From NCBI GenBank assembly GCA_029432775.1, contig JAROAZ010000012.1, positions 124,001 to 188,000 of the forward strand: 64,000 nucleotides of DNA, in the 5' to 3' direction. Both the position numbers and the translations under genes were made by a program. Shown in pieces: positions 17,650-26,140 of this stretch. How positions within the stretch are numbered: the stretch's first letter is position 1; each line of letters starts with the position of its first letter. This DNA is from Pontiellaceae bacterium B12227. GTDB lineage: Bacteria; Verrucomicrobiota; Kiritimatiellia; Kiritimatiellales; Pontiellaceae. The notes under the pieces are model-generated. The model ran no database searches, was not told the origin of the DNA, and saw only the letters and a list, made by a program, of their open reading frames with translations.

Positions 17650-20034
17650 ATGAGAACGATTAGTTGGACGGTAGTTGGTGCATTGGCTTTGTTGGCGGGA
17701 CAGGCCCATGCGGAGGATTTGTATGTCAGCCCGGCAGGAAATGACAGCAACCCGGGCACGAAAGAGCTGCCGGTTGCAACGTTTGGACGTGCGGTGGAAA
17801 AAGTGCGGCCGTATGCCGGCAAAGTCCCGGTTACGGTGCGTTTTGCAGATGGCGTTTATTATCTTCCGGAAACGATGGTGTTAACCCCGGCGGATTCGGG
17901 TACGAAGAAAAACCCGGTCATTTACAAGGCGGATAACGAGGGCGGGGCAGTACTGAGTGGCGGATCGAAGCTCGACCTTAAGTGGAAGCCGTATCGTGAC
18001 GGCATCTTTCAGGCGAAGACGGCGGCGGGGCTGAAAATTGACCAGCTGTTTATCAACGGTTTAAACCAGCGCATGGCTCGTTATCCCAACTATGATCCGG
18101 CGAAAAAGGCGGAACCCTATCAAGGGTTTTCTGCACAGGCTTTTTCGAATGAGCGCGCTGCGGGTTGGGCGGATCCGGCCGGAGGGTATATCCACGCGAT
18201 GCATCGTTCGGGCTGGGGGGGCTATCACTACCTCATCACCGGCAAGGATGCCTCGGGTAAGGTAACCTATGAAGGCGGCTGGCAAAACAACCGCCAGATG
18301 GGGATGCATAAGGATCACCGCATGGTGGAAAACATCTTTGAGGAACTTGATGCACCCGGCGAATGGTTCCACAATGCGAAAAACTCCACGCTCTATTACA
18401 AGCCCGAAGCCGGAACCGATCTGAACGCGGCAACCGTCGAGGTGGTGCGCCTGCGCCATCTGGTCGAGTTCCAGGGTTCGGAAAAGAAACCGGTTAAGTT
18501 TATTGCGATGCAGGGATTCAAGGTGCGTCACGCTGCGCGCACATTTATGGATTGCAAAGAACCGCTTCTTCGCTCGGACTGGGCCATCTATCGCGGCGGC
18601 GCTTTCCTGCTGACGGGGACTGAATATATCCGGATTCTGGACATGGAATTTGATCAGGTAGGTGGCAATGCGGTTTTTGTGAACAACTACAACCGCAACG
18701 TGCTTGTGCGCGGTTGCCACATCCACGACACAGGTGCGAGTGGCGTTTGTTTTGTCGGCGATCCCAATGCAGTCCGCGATCCGCTGTTTGAATACCACGA
18801 GACGAACAACCTGAGCGAAATCGATCGGACTCCCGGCCCCAAGACCGATAACTATCCGGCCGATTCCTCGGTGGAAGATTGTCTCATTCACGGCATTGGA
18901 CGCGTGGAGCGCCAGCCCGCCGGCGTGCAGATTTCTATGGCCCAGGGCATCACGGTGTGCGATTGTTCGGTATACGATTGCGCCCGTGCGGGGATCAATA
19001 TCAGCGAAGGCACCTGGGGCGGCCACCTGATCGAGCGTTGCGATGTCTTCGACACCGTTTTGGAGACGCACGACCACGGCTCGTTCAACTCCTGGGGGCG
19101 GGATCGCTTCTGGCACAAAGACCGCGGCTATTCCCAGAAAGAGATTGATATGGATCCCAAGCTGCCCTTCCTTGATGCGATGAAAACCACCGTCATCCGC
19201 GACAGCCGCTGGCGCTGCGACCATGGGTGGGACATCGATCTCGATGACGGCTCGACCAACTACGACATCTACAACAATCTCATGCTGAACCGGGGGCTGA
19301 AGCTGCGCGAAGGATTCCGCCGCAAGGCTTGGAACAACCTGGCACCGTTTGGGTCCTTCCATCCGCATGTCTGGTACAACACCAGCAAAGACCAGGTTCA
19401 TTCCAACATCTTCATGACGCCGCATAAACCCGCCCGCATGAAGACACCGTATGTGGATGAAACGATGGTGGACCGGAACCTCTTTGCTACGGATCGTGCA
19501 CGGGTGATGAAGGTCTCCAAAAAGCTGGGCTGGGATGCCAACTCGGTGTTCGGCGATCCGATGTTCGTCGATCCCGCGAACGGCGACTTCCGCGTGAAGA
19601 GTGGTTCGCCCGCACTGAAGATTGGATTCAAAAACTTTCCGATGGATCAGTTCGGTGTCAAAAAACCGTTGCTCAAAGCGATTGCCCGGACACCCGATAT
19701 TCCAGGAGTGGAAGCAGTCAACGGGCATAAGGATACTGCAGTCCAAAGTATGAAGTGGATGGGGGCAACCTTAACGGAGCTGGGCGGCGAAGAGTTTTCC
19801 GCATATGGTGTCAGCAAAAAGGATGGAGGTGTTACATTTTCGGGCGTGAAGCCCAGCTCGCCGGCTGCGAAGGCGGGCTTCATGAATGGCGACCTCATTC
19901 AGGCGGTGAACGGCCGTAAGACCAGGGACATGAAACAATTCCGGGAGGCAGTTGGTGCCACAAAAGGAGCAATGAAGTTCAAGGTGGTGCGCAACCAACG
20001 AAGCATTGAAATATCTGTTGCAGCCTCCGAATAG
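17650..20034 (+). CDS. Secreted GH141-like beta-helix protein with C-terminal PDZ domain
   Basis: A 794-residue paralogue of the 8777 gene. The signal peptide ends near GQAHA-EDLYVS. It shares YVSPAGNDSNPGTKELP, GVYYLPETMVL, NQRMARYPNYD, HDHGSFNSWGRDRFWH and CDHGWDIDLDDGSTNYDIYNN-type blocks with that protein. The last 95 residues are a recognisable PDZ domain: GVKPSSPAAKAGFMNGDLIQ, then AVNGRKTRDMKQFREAV. PDZ domains normally bind peptide C-termini, so the tail may tether the enzyme to a partner in the periplasm or on the surface; this is inference. It is the last gene of the first operon; a hairpin without a T tract follows at 20071. AGAGGA precedes the ATG. Confidence 0.85.
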   Translation: MRTISWTVVGALALLAGQAHAEDLYVSPAGNDSNPGTKELPVATFGRAVEKVRPYAGKVPVTVRFADGVYYLPETMVLTPADSGTKKNPVIYKADNEGGAVLSGGSKLDLKWKPYRDGIFQAKTAAGLKIDQLFINGLNQRMARYPNYDPAKKAEPYQGFSAQAFSNERAAGWADPAGGYIHAMHRSGWGGYHYLITGKDASGKVTYEGGWQNNRQMGMHKDHRMVENIFEELDAPGEWFHNAKNSTLYYKPEAGTDLNAATVEVVRLRHLVEFQGSEKKPVKFIAMQGFKVRHAARTFMDCKEPLLRSDWAIYRGGAFLLTGTEYIRILDMEFDQVGGNAVFVNNYNRNVLVRGCHIHDTGASGVCFVGDPNAVRDPLFEYHETNNLSEIDRTPGPKTDNYPADSSVEDCLIHGIGRVERQPAGVQISMAQGITVCDCSVYDCARAGINISEGTWGGHLIERCDVFDTVLETHDHGSFNSWGRDRFWHKDRGYSQKEIDMDPKLPFLDAMKTTVIRDSRWRCDHGWDIDLDDGSTNYDIYNNLMLNRGLKLREGFRRKAWNNLAPFGSFHPHVWYNTSKDQVHSNIFMTPHKPARMKTPYVDETMVDRNLFATDRARVMKVSKKLGWDANSVFGDPMFVDPANGDFRVKSGSPALKIGFKNFPMDQFGVKKPLLKAIARTPDIPGVEAVNGHKDTAVQSMKWMGATLTELGGEEFSAYGVSKKDGGVTFSGVKPSSPAAKAGFMNGDLIQAVNGRKTRDMKQFREAVGATKGAMKFKVVRNQRSIEISVAASE

Positions 20035-20528
20035 GAAGCTGGCTGTTTCGGATCTCAACGCATCCAGGGAGGATCGCCGCGTACTTTCGCGCGATCCCGT
20101 TTCCCGCCTGACTTGGTATGTTTTTTTGCCTGTCCTGGTGTTTACTGACTTATTGGTGAATCCCATCTTGGATAAGTCACGGCTAAACCGGGCGTGCGTG
20201 GTGAATATATGGGAGTTGAATCATTTTGCCCGATTCCGCATGGAGTTCTGCCCAAGCGGCGGAATGGGGCTTGATGTGATCCCCGCGGAGCATCCGGACT
20301 ATCAATCCATTCTGAATGGGTATCTACGTACGATTCGATGTTGGCCTTGCTGGAGGAATTCCAGCCACGAAGAGTCACAAAAAGCCGCCGAAAAGAAGTA
20401 TACGCCTCTTCCCTGACCTCATAGGTAACGCGCTCAAAGCCTGATAATTTATTCGGCATGGATACGAATGAAAATACTACGTCGGGGCGGGCTTCGTATA
20501 CGGATGAGCAGACATTCCGTCTTTCATC
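20035..20528. other. 494-base gap between convergent operons
   Basis: This stretch separates the + strand sulfatase operon from the - strand restriction operon. Two open frames cover parts of it (20006-20416 + and 20142-20459 -), but neither has protein-like composition or a good start, and one overlaps the PDZ gene. The only structure seen is the hairpin at 20071-20097. It is probably the shared terminator region. Confidence 0.5.
20071..20097 (+). terminator. Possible terminator hairpin after first operon
   Basis: GGATCGCCGCG pairs with CGCGCGATCC (one bulged base) around a 6-base loop, 37 bases after the stop of the PDZ beta-helix gene. No clear T tract follows, so intrinsic termination is uncertain. 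Confidence 0.35.
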
Positions 20529-21233
20529 TCAAATAAGCGATAGTTCGAGTCTATGTTTTCGCTTTTTCCAGTCGGGCATGGATCTTTCAAGAAGGTCGTA
20601 AAAGGCAGGACTATGGTTGTGATGCTGCAGATGACACAGCTCATGAGTTACGACATAATCAATACATGCTGCAGGGGCCCGAACCAGATCGATATTCAGT
20701 GTTAAGCGACCTTTGGCGGAAAGGCTTCCCCAGCGGGTTTTCATTCGCTTGATAACCAGTAGGGGTTTGTTCAGTCCCATTCTTTCAAATTTAGGCCAGC
20801 AGCGCTCGAACGCCTCGGCAAATTTTATCTGAGCCTTTTCGGTATACCATTGATCCAGCAGGGATTGGGTGATTTGAGGTGTGGGAGAACCGTTGATAGA
20901 TATCTGGAAATATCCACGAACCAGCTTAACACTGCATTCCTCGGCCCGAAGGATTTTGAGCCGATACTGACGCCCCAAATAGAGATGTGTCTCTCCACCT
21001 ATATATTTTCTTGGAGGGGTTCGCGGCTCAAACTGCTGGAAGTAGTCCAACTGACGAACAATCCAACGCCCTTTTCGTTGCACTCTTCGGGCAACCTCTT
21101 CCTGTTGGATTCCATTCGGAGCTTTAACCCGGATTCGTTGATCGGGGTAAACTTCGATCTGAAGCGTTTTCCGTGGCGACTGAATCACTTCAAATTTCAG
21201 GCATCGGCGACCATATTTTATCTGATGCTGCAT
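20529..21233 (-). CDS. YgjP/SprT-like metallopeptidase family protein
   Basis: A 234-residue protein of the DUF45/YgjP-like zinc metallopeptidase group. Evidence is the motif THELCHLQHHNHSPAFY (His197-His201 form the HExxH core), preceded by KTRWGSLSAKGRLTLN, the usual RWGS signature. The frame is open to a TTG at 21263, but the ATG at 21233 lies 4 bases after the hsdR stop and gives the normal N-terminus, so I use it. This family often occurs next to type I restriction genes; its role there is not established. It is the last gene of the - strand operon. Confidence 0.9.
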   Translation of the reverse strand: MQHQIKYGRRCLKFEVIQSPRKTLQIEVYPDQRIRVKAPNGIQQEEVARRVQRKGRWIVRQLDYFQQFEPRTPPRKYIGGETHLYLGRQYRLKILRAEECSVKLVRGYFQISINGSPTPQITQSLLDQWYTEKAQIKFAEAFERCWPKFERMGLNKPLLVIKRMKTRWGSLSAKGRLTLNIDLVRAPAACIDYVVTHELCHLQHHNHSPAFYDLLERSMPDWKKRKHRLELSLI

Positions 21234-21237
21234 GATG

Positions 21238-24200
21238 CTATTTTCCGGATCGGCTGCGGGCAATGCGCATGGTGCTTTCGATCAACTCGTCCATCTGTTC
21301 CAGAGAAAGATCTATATTCTTCGCATCGCGAACTTCATCGAAGAGATAATCATCAATTTCATTGATGGCCAGTTTCTGGGCGTCATCATCATCCCAGAAA
21401 TGAACCAGGATTAGATGGGGAGTCAGTATCTTCTGGATAGCTGAGGCGGTTTCGGCAGCCAGCTCTTCATTGTGTTCCCCAAAGAGCGGTTTAATGATTC
21501 CGAAGTAGGCCATAGCATCATCATTTCCAGTCAAGGCGGCTGGAATATCATCGTGATGCTTGGTTACAATCCTATTGCGGATGTCAGAGACCTTTTCCAG
21601 ATACTCCTGGCCGGAAATCAGTTTTGCCCGGAACTCGTCAATCGCGTCCTGAATCAGTTTGGAAAATTTCGAATAGAAAGCGGGGTCTTCATCCATCTTT
21701 TCCGTAATGACCTTTTTGGTCGCATGGGCAATGGCATCGGCCTTGGCTCCGTCCGGCTTTTTGGTGGTGTAAACGCCCATATCTTCCTTCACAGCGCCGA
21801 AGCTTGCATCATCGAAGATATTAACCGGTTCGTTCAGCTGAATGGCTTCATTCGCCTGAATATGCGTATCCAGCAGCTTTTTAATTTTCGGTTCATAATC
21901 CCGATAGTCAATGGATTCAGCATAACGCAGCTTTACCGAAGCGCGGAGTTTGTGAAACCGATTTAGGTCGGTTTTATACTGCTCCAGTTTCTGATCCGAA
22001 ATTTCGGTCACAAACCGTTCACTGGATAGTGCAACGGCCAGCGTCTTGCTGTAATCCGTTAATCGGCTGTAAAACTCATCACGGATATCGTCATCAGCCA
22101 GCAGCTGTTCATAGGCCTCTTCATCATAGGCGTTCTTCACTTCTTTGAAGAGATCCCATAAGTCGGAATAGCGTTGAGGAAGTTGATCGACCTGGCTTTG
22201 AATAGACGTAAGCGTTCCGGCCAGATCTTTTTCGTCGAAGCCTTCAAACGCATCATACATTGTAAGCGCATTATCCAGTTCGCCTAGCAACCCGACATAA
22301 TCGACCACATACCCGTAGTCTTTACTATCATGGATTCGATTCACGCGGGCAATGGCCTGCAGGAGGGTGTGCTCCCGCAGTTCTTTACAGAGATATATGA
22401 CCGCATTGCAGGGTGCATCGAACCCGGTCAGCAGCTTGCTTACGACAATCAGGATCTCCGGATCCTCACCAAACTTAAATTGGTTGACGACCTGTTTGTT
22501 ATATTCCTCCTCGCTGCCATAGCGGGACATCATCTTGTTCCAGAAACGGATTACTTCATCCTTGGGTTCATCATCCGTCTCTTCATAGCCATCGCGGGCA
22601 TCCGGGCCGCTGATGATAACTTCGCACGAAACCGTGCCCAATTCATTCAGGTATTCCGCATATTTCAAGGCCGTCGCTTTACTTGGTGCCACCAGTTGGG
22701 CTTTAAATCCCGTTCCCTGCCAGGCTTTGCCATAATGCTCGCTGATGTCGTAGGCACGCATATAAACGACCTGCTCCGTTTTGTTCAGCATTTCCGCACG
22801 GGCATATTTCTTTTTCAGGTCTGCCTTTTGCTCCAGGGTCAGTCCTTTGGTATGGCGTTCAAACCAGAGGTCGATGGCATTTTTATTCTGCTGCATTTCA
22901 ACCAGACGGCCTTCATAGAGCAGGGGAACTACGGCACCATCTTCCACCGCCTGGCCGATGGAATAGTGCGGCTCAATCAATCCGCCGAATTTAACAAAAT
23001 TATTCTTTTCCTCCTTCATCAACGGCGTGCCGGTAAAGCCGATATAACAGGCCTTCGGGAACATCTGCCGCATGCGGGCGGAGAAAGAGCCAAACTGGGT
23101 ACGATGGCTTTCATCTACCAACACAAAGATATCCGGAGACTCATCCTGGAATGATCGAACCTTCATGGCTTTGTCGAATTTATGCACCAGTGTGGTAACA
23201 ATGCCTGCCTGGTGTGTGGCCACCAGCTCCAGCAGATGACGGCCGGATGATGCACGTTCCGGGTTCAGACCGCAGGCCGCAAAAGTATTGCCCAGTTGAC
23301 GGTCCAGATCCTCACGGTCGGTAACCAGCACAATCCGCGGATTGGAAATGTCGGGGTCCAATGCCAGATTACGCGCCAGCATCACCATGGTTAAGGATTT
23401 GCCCGAACCCTGCGTATGCCAGATGACGCCGCCTTTTCGCCGTCCTTCATTATCCTGTTGTTTGATTCGCTCCAGCGTCGACTGGATCACAAAAAACTGT
23501 TGGTAGCGCGCAACCTTTTTAATCCCGCCGTCAAAGACCGTAAACTTGAAGGCGATTTCTAATAATCGCTCTGGACGACACAAAGCAAACAACGCCTTAT
23601 CCTGTTCCGTAACCAACCGCTCGCCTTCATCTTCCAAGCGTTGGAAAAAGCTTTTTGCCGCCGCAAACTCACCACTGAACAGCCGGTCTTTGTCCGCATC
23701 TGCCAGAGCAGTATTTACGGCCAAAGATATTTTTGATTTCCGATTTCCGATTTCCGATTGGTCGGTCTGCGACGCATTTTCTTTTGCGCCCTTTTGTGTT
23801 TCTTGTGGCCAAATATCCTCGCGCCACGTTCCCCAAAATTTTTTGCCCGTTCCAACGGTGGCATATTGCGCCTCATTTTTGCTGACGCCCATCACCAGCT
23901 GGGCATAGACAAACAGCTTAGGGATAAAGTCGTCGCTTTGGTTGCGGATCGACTGCGATATGGCCTGATCAATTTCAACGTCCGGTGCTTTGCACTCAAT
24001 CACCGCCAGAGGAATGCCGTTCACAAAAAGCACAATATCCGGGCGCGCCGTTTCCGTGCTGCGGGTGCGTTCCACGCTGAATTCCGGCACCACGTGGAAT
24101 ATGTTGTTTTCCGGATTTTTCCAGTCGATGTACTGCAGGTTAAAACTTTTGGAGTCACCTTCAATGGATTGCTCTAACGCGGTGCCCAGGGTAATCAGGT

Positions 24201-24522
24201 CATAAACCGCTTCGTTGGTTTTCTGCAGGCCGTCGAACTTAATGTTTTTGAGCTTTTGGATCGCCGACTGAATATTCTCTTCGCTGAAGAGATATTCACT
24301 GCCTTTGTACGTGATGCAGTTAATATTTTTCAGCTGCTCTCGCAGCGTATTTTCCAGCAACACATTGCTTTGTTTGCCCAGCCGATCCTTCAGCGCATCT
24401 GCCGGGCTCAGGAACTCATAGCCCGAGTTGATCAGCAACTGGAGTGCCGGAATCTGGGATAGATGTTTCTCATCCGAGAAAAATGATGAATGATGGGTGA
24501 TGAGTGATGGATTATTTTTCAT
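21238..24522 (-). CDS. hsdR: Type I restriction enzyme, motor and nuclease subunit HsdR
   Basis: A 1094-residue subunit that translocates and cuts unmodified DNA as part of an HsdR-M-S complex. The N-terminal PD-(D/E)xK nuclease is visible at PDIVLFVNGIPLAVIECKAP (Pro161-Pro180, with Glu176 and Lys178). The helicase part shows Walker A HTQGSGKS (369-376), Walker B VDESH (Asp470), then IGFTGTPLM and ARVNRIHDSKDYGYVVDY, and a long C-terminal helical region follows. Two stretches look inserted: residues 4-15 (NPSLITHHSSFF) and about 255-262 (QSEIGNRKSK), both encoded by heptanucleotide repeats. The start overlaps the preceding gene by 11 bases. A shift in repeat number would break the frame, so switching is possible but unproven. 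Confidence 0.96.
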   Translation of the reverse strand: MKNNPSLITHHSSFFSDEKHLSQIPALQLLINSGYEFLSPADALKDRLGKQSNVLLENTLREQLKNINCITYKGSEYLFSEENIQSAIQKLKNIKFDGLQKTNEAVYDLITLGTALEQSIEGDSKSFNLQYIDWKNPENNIFHVVPEFSVERTRSTETARPDIVLFVNGIPLAVIECKAPDVEIDQAISQSIRNQSDDFIPKLFVYAQLVMGVSKNEAQYATVGTGKKFWGTWREDIWPQETQKGAKENASQTDQSEIGNRKSKISLAVNTALADADKDRLFSGEFAAAKSFFQRLEDEGERLVTEQDKALFALCRPERLLEIAFKFTVFDGGIKKVARYQQFFVIQSTLERIKQQDNEGRRKGGVIWHTQGSGKSLTMVMLARNLALDPDISNPRIVLVTDREDLDRQLGNTFAACGLNPERASSGRHLLELVATHQAGIVTTLVHKFDKAMKVRSFQDESPDIFVLVDESHRTQFGSFSARMRQMFPKACYIGFTGTPLMKEEKNNFVKFGGLIEPHYSIGQAVEDGAVVPLLYEGRLVEMQQNKNAIDLWFERHTKGLTLEQKADLKKKYARAEMLNKTEQVVYMRAYDISEHYGKAWQGTGFKAQLVAPSKATALKYAEYLNELGTVSCEVIISGPDARDGYEETDDEPKDEVIRFWNKMMSRYGSEEEYNKQVVNQFKFGEDPEILIVVSKLLTGFDAPCNAVIYLCKELREHTLLQAIARVNRIHDSKDYGYVVDYVGLLGELDNALTMYDAFEGFDEKDLAGTLTSIQSQVDQLPQRYSDLWDLFKEVKNAYDEEAYEQLLADDDIRDEFYSRLTDYSKTLAVALSSERFVTEISDQKLEQYKTDLNRFHKLRASVKLRYAESIDYRDYEPKIKKLLDTHIQANEAIQLNEPVNIFDDASFGAVKEDMGVYTTKKPDGAKADAIAHATKKVITEKMDEDPAFYSKFSKLIQDAIDEFRAKLISGQEYLEKVSDIRNRIVTKHHDDIPAALTGNDDAMAYFGIIKPLFGEHNEELAAETASAIQKILTPHLILVHFWDDDDAQKLAINEIDDYLFDEVRDAKNIDLSLEQMDELIESTMRIARSRSGK
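23632..23646. repeat. TTCCA-N5-TGGAA palindrome in hsdR
   Basis: TTCCAAGCGTTGGAA, a perfect inverted repeat with a 3-base centre. It is the first of 14 exact copies of this interrupted palindrome in the window. Confidence 0.8.
23735..23759 (-). repeat. Heptanucleotide tandem repeat GATTTCC inside hsdR
   Basis: Three perfect head-to-tail copies of GATTTCC plus a partial fourth on the + strand. It falls in the linker between the nuclease and helicase parts of HsdR, encoding the low-complexity stretch EIGNRKSK. Loss or gain of one unit changes the frame. Confidence 0.85.
24483..24510 (-). repeat. Heptanucleotide tandem repeat RTGATGR at the hsdR 5' end
   Basis: Four head-to-tail heptamers on the + strand (ATGATGA, ATGATGG, GTGATGA, GTGATGG). 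They encode residues 5-14 of HsdR (PSLITHHSSF region), directly before the conserved start of the family (LSQIPALQLL). Unit number changes would put the start codon out of frame. Confidence 0.85.
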
Positions 24523-24883
24523 GGGTCGTTTTGTTTTGGGCCGTTTTTACAATGGCGGTGAGGATGCGGACAAGTTCGTCTGCTTCTTTGAGAATTTCCG
24601 TGAGCTGGTCAGCTGAAACGAGTTCGGTCTCTTTGAGGAGTTTTAGCCAATAGAGGGTTTCTCTCGCCTCTTTCCTGCTGATGGATATTTTGGCCGTAAA
24701 GTCAGCTTTGCTTTGTCCGGCCTGTGCTTCTTCAATGTTGGCCCCAATGGATGTGCCGGAGCGCAATAGTTGGTTCGCCAGTGTTCGAGATACCCGATCC
24801 TGATTCTCCAGGTATCTGCATAGCTTCACTATTCGTACCGCAAACTGAAAAGAGCGGTCGGTAATCTTTAATTCAGCACTCAT
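24512..24883 (-). CDS. Four-helix-bundle protein (23S rRNA IVP-like family)
   Basis: A 123-residue all-helical protein. The patterns LANQLLRSGTSIGANIEEA and ISRKEARETLYWLKLLKETE are diagnostic of the four-helix-bundle family first seen in intervening sequences of 23S rRNA genes. Its function is unknown; members are often found alone or beside restriction genes. Its 3' end overlaps the hsdR start by 11 bases and it follows the RhuM gene by 13 bases, so it is co-transcribed with the restriction operon. A role as a small adaptor of the complex is possible but unsupported. Confidence 0.9.
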   Translation of the reverse strand: MSAELKITDRSFQFAVRIVKLCRYLENQDRVSRTLANQLLRSGTSIGANIEEAQAGQSKADFTAKISISRKEARETLYWLKLLKETELVSADQLTEILKEADELVRILTAIVKTAQNKTTHEK

Positions 24884-24896
24884 AATTCAGCCTTTA

Positions 24897-25874
24897 TCAT
24901 TTCGTGCTTCCTCCAATCAGGTTGGTCAGCATCGCGGCGATCACCTCTTTTTCCTGCGGGTGGCTTTCGGCAATCATCAGGGTCATGGCCACGAGGGCAT
25001 TATCGGCAATGCGCTTGCGGCCCTCCTTGTCGTACAGCAGTTTGTTCTTTTCAGCGAAGCGCAGGAATACGGCAGCCGCGATGCGTTTGTTGCCATCCAC
25101 AAAGCTGTGGTTCTTTACGAGGAAATAGAGCAGATGCGCCGCTTTTTCCTCGACCGACGGATAAACGTCTTTGCCGTCAAAACTTTGCATGACCGCATTG
25201 AGCGAGCTGTGCAGGCTTTCGTCCTTTTCCTTGCCGAAAACCGCTGAGTCGCCGAATTTTATCCGCATCGCATCAATCAGCTTCAGGGTCTCTTCATAGG
25301 AAACCGGCTTGGCTTTGCGTTTTGAGGTTTTGCCGATCGTTACGCGCTGGTGGTCATAGTCATCCAGCAGGTTGAGGGCCCCGGCATATTCCGAAACCGT
25401 TTGCAGCAGGATCGACGCTTCATCGCCCGAAAGCGTTTTTCGCTTGGAAATATCGGCCGCCAGCTTAACGACCTGTCCCAGTTGCTTAAGCCGCTTTTCA
25501 TTCACCGTGTAGCCCTGAACAATATGTTGCTTCAGGACGTTGGTTGCCCAGATACGGAATTCCGTGCCGCGCTTTGAATTGACGCGGTAGCCGACGGAGA
25601 TAATGGCGTCCAGATTGTAATATTCAATATTACGGGTGACGGAGCGGCCGGCCTCCGTTTGAACTGTTGCATTTTTTGCAACAGTTGCCTCTTTCGCTAA
25701 TTCACCCTCTTTGTAGATGTTTCGTAAATGACGGGAAATGACCGATTTATCCCGCTCGAATAGTTCCACCAGCTGATTGAGTGAGAGCCAAAGCGTTTCC
25801 TTCTCCAGCTGTACGTTCAGCTGAACCCCGCCGTCCTTGCTCCGGTAAATCGCCAGTTCCTGTTTTTTATTCAT
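24897..25874 (-). CDS. RhuM family protein with C-terminal Fic/DOC domain
   Basis: A 325-residue protein. The N-terminal 120 residues (WLSLNQLVELFERDKSVISRHL, then YYNLDAIISVGYRVNS and FRIWAT) are the RhuM virulence-protein domain, which looks like a DNA-binding region. The C-terminal part carries the Fic/DOC core HSFVDGNKR (His256-Arg264), complete in its key residues, so AMP-transfer or a related modification is chemically possible. Such fusions are frequent next to type I restriction genes. A role as a defence accessory or abortive toxin is inferred. An upstream TTGCAACAGTTGC-like stretch encodes the repeated AKNATV/AKEATV region. Confidence 0.92.
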   Translation of the reverse strand: MNKKQELAIYRSKDGGVQLNVQLEKETLWLSLNQLVELFERDKSVISRHLRNIYKEGELAKEATVAKNATVQTEAGRSVTRNIEYYNLDAIISVGYRVNSKRGTEFRIWATNVLKQHIVQGYTVNEKRLKQLGQVVKLAADISKRKTLSGDEASILLQTVSEYAGALNLLDDYDHQRVTIGKTSKRKAKPVSYEETLKLIDAMRIKFGDSAVFGKEKDESLHSSLNAVMQSFDGKDVYPSVEEKAAHLLYFLVKNHSFVDGNKRIAAAVFLRFAEKNKLLYDKEGRKRIADNALVAMTLMIAESHPQEKEVIAAMLTNLIGGSTK

Positions 25875-25958
25875 AATAAGGCCTCAAAATCAAAGGGTGA
25901 AAACCACGAAAAACACGAAAAAAACGAAATGGGCCAATGATGGCGGCGATTGCAACCT

Positions 25959-25973
25959 GTGCATTTTATGCAC
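25959..25973. repeat. Small perfect hairpin
   Basis: GTGCAT and ATGCAC flank a TTT loop. It lies 85 bases upstream of the RhuM-Fic start codon; it could be an operator or part of a leader. Confidence 0.4.
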
Positions 25974-26084
25974 AAGTTTCCAATGGTTAGGTTCATCCCG
26001 CCAGGACTGCGTACATTCTATACTCTGGGATGCTGCATTCATGTTCTCTCCTCATGCGCAACGAAGCTGGAAGCATCGTCTACA

Positions 26085-26132
26085 TGGAGGGGTGGACGCT
26101 GTCCGCCCGGTCGCACGGCGTGCAACCCTCCA
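26085..26132. repeat. Cloverleaf-like palindromic element
   Basis: An outer stem TGGAGGG/CCCTCCA encloses two inner hairpins, GGAC-GCT-GTCC and GCACG-G-CGTGC. This is a compact structured element 9 bases downstream of the hsdS stop (hsdS is on the - strand). It may be a terminator-like RNA structure or a dispersed non-autonomous element. Confidence 0.6.
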
Positions 26133-26140
26133 AATCCAAT

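Larger units (their letters stand above)
25875..26140. other. 266-base gap between RhuM-Fic and hsdS genes
   Basis: No credible gene is seen. Immediately upstream of the RhuM-Fic gene is an A-rich, degenerate CACGAAAA-type repeat (25898-25930). The gap also holds a perfect 6-base-stem hairpin (25959-25973) and the cloverleaf-like element at 26085-26132. A separate promoter for the RhuM-HsdR part could lie here. Confidence 0.55.

Noticed and set aside
18061..19746. 561-codon antisense frame in the PDZ beta-helix gene
   Set aside because: It mirrors a well-supported gene, and a similar shadow does not persist over the paralogue at 8777.
20006..20416. Open frame of 136 codons downstream of the PDZ beta-helix gene
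   Set aside because: It begins inside the 3' end of that gene in another frame, has no ribosome-binding site and no recognisable protein character.
20142..20459. Open frame of 105 codons on the - strand in the same gap
   Set aside because: The composition is not protein-like, and no motif or coupled neighbour supports it.
24483..24510. Short tandem repeats considered as a CRISPR array
   Set aside because: The units are 7 bases without spacers; no repeat-spacer pattern or cas gene is present anywhere in the window.
26085..26132. Cloverleaf-like element considered as a tRNA gene
   Set aside because: At 48 bases it is too short, and it lacks a T-loop consensus, anticodon arm geometry and CCA-end context.
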